In this document: positions 24,592 through 30,539 of the stretch, in pieces
Layout of the letters: every line of letters begins with the position of its first letter
Position numbering within the stretch: the first letter of the stretch is position 1
Source of the DNA: a virus
Strand: one strand, 5' to 3'
DNA length: 30,539 bases
IMG/VR virus record: IMGVR_UViG_3300047560_000525
Span: 1 to 30,539 of that record
Notes under the pieces: generated by a model
Told to the model about the DNA's origin: nothing
Database searches by the model: none
Seen by the model: the letters and a program-made list of their open reading frames with translations, nothing else
Program-made: the position numbers and the translations under genes

Positions 24592-25946
24592 TATTGATTC
24601 TCCTCAGGAGGTGTAATTTGTTCAAAAGTATCAGTAGTTGTTGTATATTGTTGGAACGCTGCAGGGGCTGCGCCTGCGGGTGGTGCTGCTACTGATTTTG
24701 TTTTTGCAGGTGTAAATGCAGTTGGGTCTAAATTTTCGTGACCGTTCCATGGCTCGTGTTGCGGAACTCGAACTGTTTTATTTGCTTTAGTAGCTGTTGG
24801 ACCGTTCATATCAATTTTACCAGCGGTCTCATAATGATGAGCACTATTAATATTTGTATTTTTAGTAGCAGTCATATTAACGTTTCCAGTAGCGTTCATG
24901 TTAATGTCGCCCTTGGCCGTAAGGTTAATATCTCTGTCAGCAGTAAAATTAAAATCCTGTTTAGTATGAATACTGATGCTGTCTTCAGCAAAGATATCAA
25001 TTTTACCGTTACTTGTTAGTTCTATCCAAGTTGTTCCTTTAGCGTTGCCAATGTAAATTAAATCTTCGCTATTGTGCATTAAAATCTGATGACCAGTACG
25101 TGTTCTAATACGAACTAATTCGTTGTGTGGTATTGTTGGGTCGCCGTCTGTTTCTCCCTGTTCAACAGCAGCATACACCGGCGGTCCTTTATCGGCCGTT
25201 GTTTTTCTTAAAAACTTATCGTCACCGTCATCCATTACAAACGTTGTGCCGCCAAGGCGACTAACAAACGTCATTACTTTATCGTCGCCCTTACCAATGT
25301 TTCCCTTCTTAGCATTAGGCTTTTTATCAACCGGTCCGGGTGTACTAATTCCAAATACAGAACTAGGCACTTCTCGTCTTGCACTACTTGTTGTAATACC
25401 TCTAATGTCGTCTTTGATAAGACCTTGCGTTGTTAGCGTATCAGTTAACGGATGTTTTGGTTTTGGTATTTTTGTTACATTCGTAACTTGTGTATTAATT
25501 GCCTTATTGTACTCAGCAACTGGAACTCTGCCGTCGCCATCTGACGTGTACTTTGTAGCTGCAATGCCCGGTAACATAAAATTCATATTTTCGTCCGGAA
25601 CGCATCCGATCCAATAACCTGCCTTTGGGTTGCCGTCGATAAAAATAACAATAACAGTAGTGCCTACATCAGGCGGAACCATCCACATACCGTATGACTT
25701 TTGTGTGTTGTTATAATTGTCCGGATCATCTGTTACAAAGTCAACGTTAGTAACTCCGTAAAACGGTGTCATATATTGCACAGTATACAATTGACCCGGG
25801 TCGTCTGATCCGCCTACGGGTCTTAAAATTCTTACTTCTAACATTCCCATATAACCAGGATCGAGGTGGCTAACTACCTTAGCAAGAAAAGGACCAGGAC
25901 GAGGCTGACTACTGCCGGCATCTATTTTATCTATTCTATCTGTCAT
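24591..25946 (-). CDS. 5: Baseplate hub/needle protein gp5, no lysozyme domain (451 aa)
   Basis: T4 gp5 is the trimeric central spike: an OB-fold docking on gp27, a lysozyme domain and a triple beta-helix. Here the N-terminal OB-fold is present (residues about 17-125, with GPFLAKVVSHLDPGYMGMLE, a MVPPDVGTTVIVIFIDG segment and GYWIGCVPDE). The C-terminal helix is visible as consecutive octads from residue 314: GKIDIFAE, DSISIHTK, QDFNFTAD, RDINLTAK, GDINMNAT, GNVNMTAT, KNTNINSA. The intervening sequence (about 125-310) shows no lysozyme catalytic motif, as in cyanophage gp5. The C-terminal tail is Ala/Pro/Thr-rich. AGGT lies five bases before the ATG; the gene lies 12 bases after the gp27-like gene and overlaps gp25. 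Confidence 0.92.
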   Translation of the reverse strand: MTDRIDKIDAGSSQPRPGPFLAKVVSHLDPGYMGMLEVRILRPVGGSDDPGQLYTVQYMTPFYGVTNVDFVTDDPDNYNNTQKSYGMWMVPPDVGTTVIVIFIDGNPKAGYWIGCVPDENMNFMLPGIAATKYTSDGDGRVPVAEYNKAINTQVTNVTKIPKPKHPLTDTLTTQGLIKDDIRGITTSSARREVPSSVFGISTPGPVDKKPNAKKGNIGKGDDKVMTFVSRLGGTTFVMDDGDDKFLRKTTADKGPPVYAAVEQGETDGDPTIPHNELVRIRTRTGHQILMHNSEDLIYIGNAKGTTWIELTSNGKIDIFAEDSISIHTKQDFNFTADRDINLTAKGDINMNATGNVNMTATKNTNINSAHHYETAGKIDMNGPTATKANKTVRVPQHEPWNGHENLDPTAFTPAKTKSVAAPPAGAAPAAFQQYTTTTDTFEQITPPEENQ

Positions 25947-25958
25947 TGTTTACCTGTG

Positions 25959-28283
25959 TTAATTGTTAATTGCGTTCTTTACATCACTTACTACTGACTG
26001 TACCGCAGACGTAATTGATGATACACCAGACGAAATAAGCGACGATACTTGTCCTGCAACATCTGATATAACATCCGGAATGTTTGAAGACGGGCCGCTC
26101 TTTTGCGCCGGTGCTGGGTTGTCTTGGTTTTTAATTCGTTGTCCACGAAGGGTTTGTCTAAACTCACCGTTTCTAAAATTACTTTCAATAGTGTTAACTT
26201 TATACAAACCGTTAAAACCAACTTGGTCGCTAGTACCAGACCCGCTGTTGTAACCACCGGCTTTAAAATTATATAAACCAGTTGTTTGATTAATATCGAT
26301 TGGATTTCTAAAATTAACTTTAATATGTACTTCGCTACTTTGCCAGTTAACAGAACCGTCAGAGTTTAAATCTTTTGACAACGGTGCTTTCTTAGAAGTG
26401 TAATTTCCTACACCACTATTAATGATCCAGAAAGGATCTCCTTGTATTTCCATATTAAGGACAACCATGTCAAGTGGCGATGTAATTGCATCATGGAATG
26501 TTTTTGCAGCACGAGTAATTGCAGTTTCACGACCGCCACCGCCTTTACCATCAAGGGATGTTCTAGTACCATCGAGTCTAACAGATGTATTATCAATAAC
26601 ACCGGTTGGGTTTGAAATACCTTTAGGGTTTTGATTTACTGTAGGTTCTTTTGCTTCTTCGCCGCCTTCAGATTTTGCAGAAATAATATCCATGTTATTT
26701 CTACCAGCGTCTGCTGCTAACACGTTAGCAAAGCTAATACTAAAGTCAATATCAAATTTAATTACTTCTGAATTCTTTCCAGTAAAGATATAGTCGTATA
26801 CCTTTACAAGTTGCTTATCAATCTTTTCAAGACCTTCTGCTTTTACGTTAACAGACGGTGCTGCACTTGCATGTGCATCGTACGGTACAACTCTATAAAC
26901 AATAATTTTAGGAATAGTGTTAGTTGATGTTTCGTTTTGGCTAGTGTCAATACAATAAACTTGTGTATCAATCCTCCACCATGTTTTAAAGCCGTCTTTT
27001 TCATTATTAGTATCTAATGCAATTCGAGGATAGTCACTCATCATTAATACAGTATTAATAATTGTTGGTATATCAGTATCTTGAGTAAAACGCAAGCTAC
27101 CTTCTTTGATATCTGAAACAACATTACCTCGAATAAACACATTATTCTTAAGAACTTTAACTTCGCTCTTTGTAGTAGGATCACCTAATTTTGATAAGTC
27201 GTAACCCATACTAGCTGCACCTAATTCATTTAATGAACTATCTTGTTGAATATGAGAACTGTTAATAGAACTTTCAACAACACCTAATTTGCTATAAACA
27301 GTATCGGCACTAGATTGAAGACCTGGGTTTACTGTTGAGCTAGTATTTGTATTTGCTGCGTTGGCTACTACTGCAGAGGTCATATCTTGAGGAAATAAAA
27401 TAACGTATTCGTCTGCAACTGCTTTGTCTTTTTTTGCAACGTATTCTTTTTCTTTTCTGTTAAGAACAGCTTGCAAACTTTGCTCACCAGTTTGTAAAAT
27501 TTCTTGAACTGTTTTTCCTCTAATAGTCGATTCTGTTTTTAAATTTGCATACTGAACTGTTAGCGCCTGCGAATTAGTTGCATAAGCATTAAATCCGTAA
27601 GATGCACCTTGTTCATTTGCCTTAAAGGTCATTGTAGTAAGTTTAACTGGTATATGTCGTGTTGAATTAGGAATTGAAGTCAATGTACCAGCTTCTTTAT
27701 TACCTCTAAATTCAATTGTAAGTAAAAAGAAACAATCGCGCCAGTTAGACTTAGGATTTAACTTCTGTGCTGCTGTTTGCAATGCCAGTGGAAACATACC
27801 AATGCTATAAGGCTCAATAATGTCAAACTGAACAGTAGTAACGTTAGTAGATTTAGCATTGTTTAATCCAATTGCAGAATCAAATCTTACGTTATCGATG
27901 TAAAATTCAAACTTACCAAATTTTGTTTGAACTCTGTTGTTTGGATTTTTACTAGCCGTAGCACAAATAATAGGAAGAGTTTTTCCTGCTTTATAAGAGG
28001 TGTCTGGAAAGTTGTGATCAGTCCATGACATTGCACTTAATGTTATATTGTAATTGTAACTTGCGTATGCTGATAGCGGATTTGGTACTGGTAGTTTTGT
28101 TATACCGCCAGGGTTTCCACCAAACTGTCCTAGAAAAGATCCTGCTGCACCTAATGCATCAGAAAGTCCGCCAGTAATATTTGACAATGCTGCTGCTGGG
28201 CCGCCACCTACTAAATTCGAGACAGTGCCCGCAGCATTTGAAACTGCACCAAGGGCTGTTGTAGCTCCAGTAACATCTACCAT
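25959..28283 (-). CDS. Probable baseplate hub protein, gp27-like (774 aa)
   Basis: This hub assignment rests on position directly before gp5 and on motifs, not clear alignment to T4 gp27 (391 aa). The N-terminal 60 residues are Gly/Ala-rich (GAVSNAAGTVSNLVGGG). A conserved region follows with YNYNITLSAMSW, FYIDNVRFDSAIG, a FDIIEPYSIGMFPLALQTA segment and WRDCFFLLTIEFRG. The C-terminal half has VVLNMEIQGDPFWI and GLYKVNTIESNFRNGEFRQT, the type of hub ending where the tube-domain fold closes. The last 40 residues are Ser/Val/Ala-rich (VISDVAGQVSSLISSGVSS). It is about twice the length of T4 gp27, so it may be a fusion or expanded hub. AGGA seven bases before the ATG lies in the last codons of gp53. 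Confidence 0.62.
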   Translation of the reverse strand: MVDVTGATTALGAVSNAAGTVSNLVGGGPAAALSNITGGLSDALGAAGSFLGQFGGNPGGITKLPVPNPLSAYASYNYNITLSAMSWTDHNFPDTSYKAGKTLPIICATASKNPNNRVQTKFGKFEFYIDNVRFDSAIGLNNAKSTNVTTVQFDIIEPYSIGMFPLALQTAAQKLNPKSNWRDCFFLLTIEFRGNKEAGTLTSIPNSTRHIPVKLTTMTFKANEQGASYGFNAYATNSQALTVQYANLKTESTIRGKTVQEILQTGEQSLQAVLNRKEKEYVAKKDKAVADEYVILFPQDMTSAVVANAANTNTSSTVNPGLQSSADTVYSKLGVVESSINSSHIQQDSSLNELGAASMGYDLSKLGDPTTKSEVKVLKNNVFIRGNVVSDIKEGSLRFTQDTDIPTIINTVLMMSDYPRIALDTNNEKDGFKTWWRIDTQVYCIDTSQNETSTNTIPKIIVYRVVPYDAHASAAPSVNVKAEGLEKIDKQLVKVYDYIFTGKNSEVIKFDIDFSISFANVLAADAGRNNMDIISAKSEGGEEAKEPTVNQNPKGISNPTGVIDNTSVRLDGTRTSLDGKGGGGRETAITRAAKTFHDAITSPLDMVVLNMEIQGDPFWIINSGVGNYTSKKAPLSKDLNSDGSVNWQSSEVHIKVNFRNPIDINQTTGLYNFKAGGYNSGSGTSDQVGFNGLYKVNTIESNFRNGEFRQTLRGQRIKNQDNPAPAQKSGPSSNIPDVISDVAGQVSSLISSGVSSITSAVQSVVSDVKNAINN

Positions 28284-28284
28284 A

Positions 28285-28587
28285 TTAAATTCCTAACACC
28301 GTTCTTAGACTGCTACCTTTTGGTAGGTAAATTTTAGTTCCAGGAGTAAAATCAAACACAGGATCTTGAAGAACATCAAGATTGCGTTGTATAAAAACCC
28401 ACCATAAGCCCGGATCGCCGTATAGCGCATACGCTAATAAATCTGGTCTGTAAGCAAACTTAGCATCTATTGCGTACAATACATCGTCAGGCTCTGCACT
28501 AACTGGTCTAATAGATAATACGTCCAAATAATTTTGTTTGATTTGGGTAGTATACCAAGGACTTGTATTTGAATATTGTGTGTTCAT
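28285..28587 (-). CDS. 53: Baseplate wedge protein gp53-like (100 aa)
   Basis: In T4, gp53 joins neighbouring wedges around the hub. Residues 46-69 (YRPDLLAYALYGDPGLWWVF plus IQRN) match the LANAIYGNPQLYWVL region of T4 gp53. The C-terminal TPGTKIYLPK resembles the LysM-like ending of short gp53 homologues. At 100 residues it is about half the length of T4 gp53 (196), so it probably keeps only the core. No good Shine-Dalgarno sequence is seen; its ATG lies two bases after the gp48-like stop and one base separates its stop from the hub gene, so translation is likely coupled. Confidence 0.85.
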   Translation of the reverse strand: MNTQYSNTSPWYTTQIKQNYLDVLSIRPVSAEPDDVLYAIDAKFAYRPDLLAYALYGDPGLWWVFIQRNLDVLQDPVFDFTPGTKIYLPKGSSLRTVLGI

Positions 28588-28589
28588 GA

Positions 28590-29615
28590 TTAGAGATACC
28601 CGAATGGATTGTTTAAATATCCGCCTTGTACAAATCTATCAAGGCTAAATGTTCTTGCACTTTGTCTGCTGTACATTGGTTGTAGCGTGACTGAAAATTG
28701 ACTCTTTGTTGGAACATACGCTTGTCCGCCACTTGTAGTTCCGCCTAATCCAAACGTTCCAGCAAGACTTGCTACGTTGCCTACAAACCCGGCAGCAGAT
28801 CCAACTGCACCTGCAATGTCGCCAACTGCTCCTCCAAATGCGTCACCAAATGTTCCACCAATTGAATCTGATAAGCTACCAACGCTATCAGCAATACCTG
28901 CTACTGCGCCTGCTGCCGATCCAACAACATCTGTTGCAATATAATCACAATCATTTGGAAGCGTTGTACTAAATGATGTAATTGCAACTGGAATATTTTT
29001 AAACACATAGTTGCCATAACCGTTTAAAAAAACAATCGGTGGCGGGTTTCCTGCTTTTGGATCAGATCCTGTAAACATTTTTGACAGTGATCTTAAATAA
29101 TGTACACAAGCAATCCAATACAACGCTTGAGTTGGATCTTCAACGTTCATTGGTGCTGTAATTTGAATTTGTCCAGGATCACTACTCTTGTATGCCTGGA
29201 ATTGATAGTTTGTATGTACAGGCTGGGCTGCGGTATATCTTGCGCTAGATTGAATTTGAATCTGCGGAGTATATGGGAAAATTAATCCACCAGCATCTTT
29301 TAATGGTTTTAAAACAGGACTGTTTTGAAAACTTTGCCATCTTGGGAGACTTAGTCTGACACGCCAATCATTATCACTTGCGTCACTTCCGCCAAACATT
29401 GATACGGCGTCCATAACATCACCGATAGCTTCTGCTCCTGCAGATAAACCAGTGCCGCTTAATAATTTGTCGCCTAAACTGCCACCACCTCCGCTTAACA
29501 GCCCGCTAACAGTACCCGCGGCGCTAGTAACTGCACCAAATGTTGCAGTTGCAGCAGTAATGGTTGATGTTATCCCTTGCCCTAACGGTGCAGACGACGA
29601 TTTCGCTCTTGTCAT
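28590..29615 (-). CDS. Baseplate/tail-tube initiator protein, gp48/gp54-like (341 aa)
   Basis: T4 gp48 and gp54 cap the hub and nucleate the tail tube. The C-terminus (FSVTLQPMYSRQSARTFSLD, then FVQGGYLNNPFGYL) resembles the ending of this family, and a middle segment (ALYWIACVHYLRSLSKMFTG) fits its tube-fold region. The match is moderate and the choice between gp48 and gp54 is open. Two Gly/Ala-rich stretches (residues about 10-55 and 230-296) contain many GA, GS and AxG repeats. The ATG at 29615 is chosen because GAGG lies nine bases upstream and the late-promoter motif 23 bases upstream. An in-frame TTG at 29636 would begin inside the leader. First gene of the hub unit. Confidence 0.6.
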   Translation of the reverse strand: MTRAKSSSAPLGQGITSTITAATATFGAVTSAAGTVSGLLSGGGGSLGDKLLSGTGLSAGAEAIGDVMDAVSMFGGSDASDNDWRVRLSLPRWQSFQNSPVLKPLKDAGGLIFPYTPQIQIQSSARYTAAQPVHTNYQFQAYKSSDPGQIQITAPMNVEDPTQALYWIACVHYLRSLSKMFTGSDPKAGNPPPIVFLNGYGNYVFKNIPVAITSFSTTLPNDCDYIATDVVGSAAGAVAGIADSVGSLSDSIGGTFGDAFGGAVGDIAGAVGSAAGFVGNVASLAGTFGLGGTTSGGQAYVPTKSQFSVTLQPMYSRQSARTFSLDRFVQGGYLNNPFGYL

Positions 29616-29635
29616 AATAAATATCCTCTTTGGCA

Positions 29636-29644
29636 AAGTATTTA
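29636..29644 (-). promoter_or_regulatory. Candidate T4-type late promoter for the hub unit
   Basis: Minus strand reads CAAATAAATACTTTG, with TAAATA 23 bases before ATG 29615. The first ten bases equal the gp6 site. It points away from gp55, its presumed sigma factor, and lies two bases from the -35 of the gp55 promoter. Confidence 0.55.
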
Positions 29645-29645
29645 T

Positions 29646-29674
29646 TTGACTTTATTATCTACGTAGTTTATTAT
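29646..29674 (+). promoter_or_regulatory. 55: Sigma70-like promoter for gp55
   Basis: TTGACT (29646-29651) and TATTAT (29669-29674) are separated by exactly 17 bases; each box has one mismatch to the TTGACA/TATAAT consensus. The predicted start near 29681 leaves a leader of about 15 bases with GGAGA (29684-29688) at its front. This would let host RNA polymerase make the late sigma factor before late genes are on. Inferred from sequence only. Confidence 0.55.
29651..29674 (+). repeat. Direct repeats around a palindrome, possible operator
   Basis: TTTATTAT (29651-29658), the perfect palindrome CTACGTAG (29659-29666) and TTTATTAT again (29667-29674) abut exactly as three 8-base blocks. The second repeat contains the -10 box of the gp55 promoter and the palindrome lies in its spacer, a classic place for a repressor or activator site. 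No regulator for it is known. Confidence 0.45.
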
Positions 29675-29695
29675 TACAGTTCCGGAGACTCTATT

Positions 29696-30539
29696 TTGAC
29701 AACAATAACAACACCAGTAAAACAAAATTATTTAAACAATAAGGACATGCTAGCAGAGATACACAGAAGTAAAAATACTTACTGTAGCTTTGTAAAACCA
29801 GAATATCACCAATATGATATTATCCTACCTAGCATAGATAAAATTAACATTCGAACAATAGCAGAAGCTAAACGCAATCAAGCTAAACGACTAGGCGATG
29901 CAGAATACGCTAGACGTAAAGCAGCAGGCGAAAAGGTTAAACAAGCTGATTGTGAAGTAGATTATAAGAAAATTGCTAAAACCGATTTAATCTTTAGGAT
30001 TATGACATTCGAACATATTCCAGGTAATAGCACTCGTAAAAAGAATCCTAAAAGCACTGCTGACAAACATGATAAGGTTAACTTCCCACCGTTCCAGCAT
30101 TTTAAGTTTAACGATGAAGATGAGTTAATTTGTGTTGGAAAAAGCCACTGGAAGGGCGGGATGAAAACTGGTCACTTTGATAAAGATGCAGGACAGATAA
30201 CTAATAATCTCGCTCGAATGATGATTAAACTGTGTGAACGTTATGCAACACGTGGTAACGTGCGTGGCTACACTTATAACGACGAGATGAAGGGCCAAGC
30301 CATTTTACAATTAACACAAATAGGACTACAATTTGATGAGTCGAAATCAGACAATCCTTTTGCGTATTTTACTGCGGCTGTTACTAATAGTTTTGTTCGT
30401 GTTATTAATATTGAAAAACGTAACCAAAACATCCGTGATGACATTCTAGAAATGAATGGCATGAATCCAAGTTATACACGCATAGGCGAAGGCGAACATC
30501 AGGCAGCATTAAAGCGAGCCAACGAAGGACAACAAGATG
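29696..30539 (+). CDS. 55: Late-transcription sigma factor gp55 with long insertion, C-terminus cut by window edge
   Basis: T4 gp55 is a minimal sigma factor directing host RNA polymerase to TATAAATA late promoters together with gp33 and the gp45 clamp. Residues 11-18 (NYLNNKDM) match T4 NYVNNKEL. From residue 191 (GYTYNDEMKGQAILQLTQIG, then FDESKSDNPFAYFTAAVTNS and FVRVINIEKRNQ) it aligns with the T4 GYTQSWKQEM and FDETKYKNPHAYITQ core. Between them lie about 130 residues more than in T4, including a Lys/Arg/Ala helix (RNQAKRLGDAEYARRKAAGE) and VNFPPFQHFKF. TTG 29696 is the preferred start: GGAGA lies seven bases upstream, while the first ATG (29747) would remove the conserved NNK region. 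At least 281 residues against 185 in T4. Confidence 0.88.
   Translation, partial: MTTITTPVKQNYLNNKDMLAEIHRSKNTYCSFVKPEYHQYDIILPSIDKINIRTIAEAKRNQAKRLGDAEYARRKAAGEKVKQADCEVDYKKIAKTDLIFRIMTFEHIPGNSTRKKNPKSTADKHDKVNFPPFQHFKFNDEDELICVGKSHWKGGMKTGHFDKDAGQITNNLARMMIKLCERYATRGNVRGYTYNDEMKGQAILQLTQIGLQFDESKSDNPFAYFTAAVTNSFVRVINIEKRNQNIRDDILEMNGMNPSYTRIGEGEHQAALKRANEGQQD

Noticed and set aside
25123-25617. 164-codon plus-strand open frame opposite gp5
   Set aside because: It lies wholly inside gp5 on the other strand, has no Shine-Dalgarno and its protein is compositionally like a reverse-frame shadow.
29616-29636. Seven-codon N-terminal extension of the gp48-like gene from TTG 29636
   Set aside because: The TTG lies between the late promoter and the Shine-Dalgarno sequence of the ATG at 29615, so the extension is probably untranslated leader.
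29747-30539. gp55 starting at the first ATG
   Set aside because: This would drop the conserved NYLNNKD segment found in T4 gp55; TTG 29696 has a better-placed GGAGA.
1-30539. tRNA genes, CRISPR arrays, insertion sequences, integrase or attachment sites
   Set aside because: None was recognised; nearly every base is in phage structural genes or short promoter gaps.

Overview
The window is a tightly packed virion-morphogenesis region of a T4-like (Straboviridae/cyanomyovirus-related) contractile-tailed phage. The AT-rich DNA, the recognisable T4 baseplate homologues (gp53, gp5, gp25, gp6), a gp55 late sigma factor and the tail-fibre families most resemble marine T4-like phages, such as those of cyanobacteria, SAR11 or other marine proteobacteria. 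The host cannot be decided from the sequence. Good Shine-Dalgarno sequences precede most genes, so the host is bacterial. No tRNA, CRISPR, integrase, transposon or bacterial gene was seen. The longest non-coding stretch is 80 bases.

Layout. From the right edge, gp55 (29696 to the edge, plus strand) reads rightward from a sigma70-like promoter. Everything else is on the minus strand and reads leftward: gp48/54-like tube protein, gp53, gp27-like hub, gp5 hub/needle, gp25, gp6, a 4,535-residue virion protein (45% of the window), a 201-residue conserved protein, a tail-collar fibre (709 aa), two further fibres sharing its N-terminus (549 and 510 aa), and a partial virion protein cut by the left edge. 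Genes within a unit overlap by 1 to 4 bases or lie 1 to 13 bases apart.

Regulation. Each minus-strand gap of more than 30 bases carries TAAATA 18 to 24 bases before the next ATG, usually as TAAATA[C/T]AC. This resembles the T4 late promoter TATAAATA. These sites divide the region into five predicted late units: (1) gp48-like to gp25, (2) gp6 plus the giant protein, (3) 201-aa protein plus the collar fibre and 549-aa fibre, (4) 510-aa fibre, (5) left-edge protein. The late sigma gene sits beside the first of these units. The 80-base divergent region between them has a near-consensus host promoter for gp55 and a striking 8+8+8 repeat-palindrome-repeat that may be an operator.

How the genes fit together. 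The gp48-like, gp27-like and gp5 proteins should form the tail-tube initiator, hub and central spike. gp53, gp25 and gp6 should form the inner wedge. The giant protein takes the genomic place of T4 gp7 to gp10. The fibre proteins should be the host-contact layer. The most unusual material is inside the giant protein, which contains a cupredoxin-like domain without copper ligands, three CBM5/12-like Trp/Tyr modules, an FG-GAP-like beta-propeller, GxGY repeats and many small beta-sandwich repeats.
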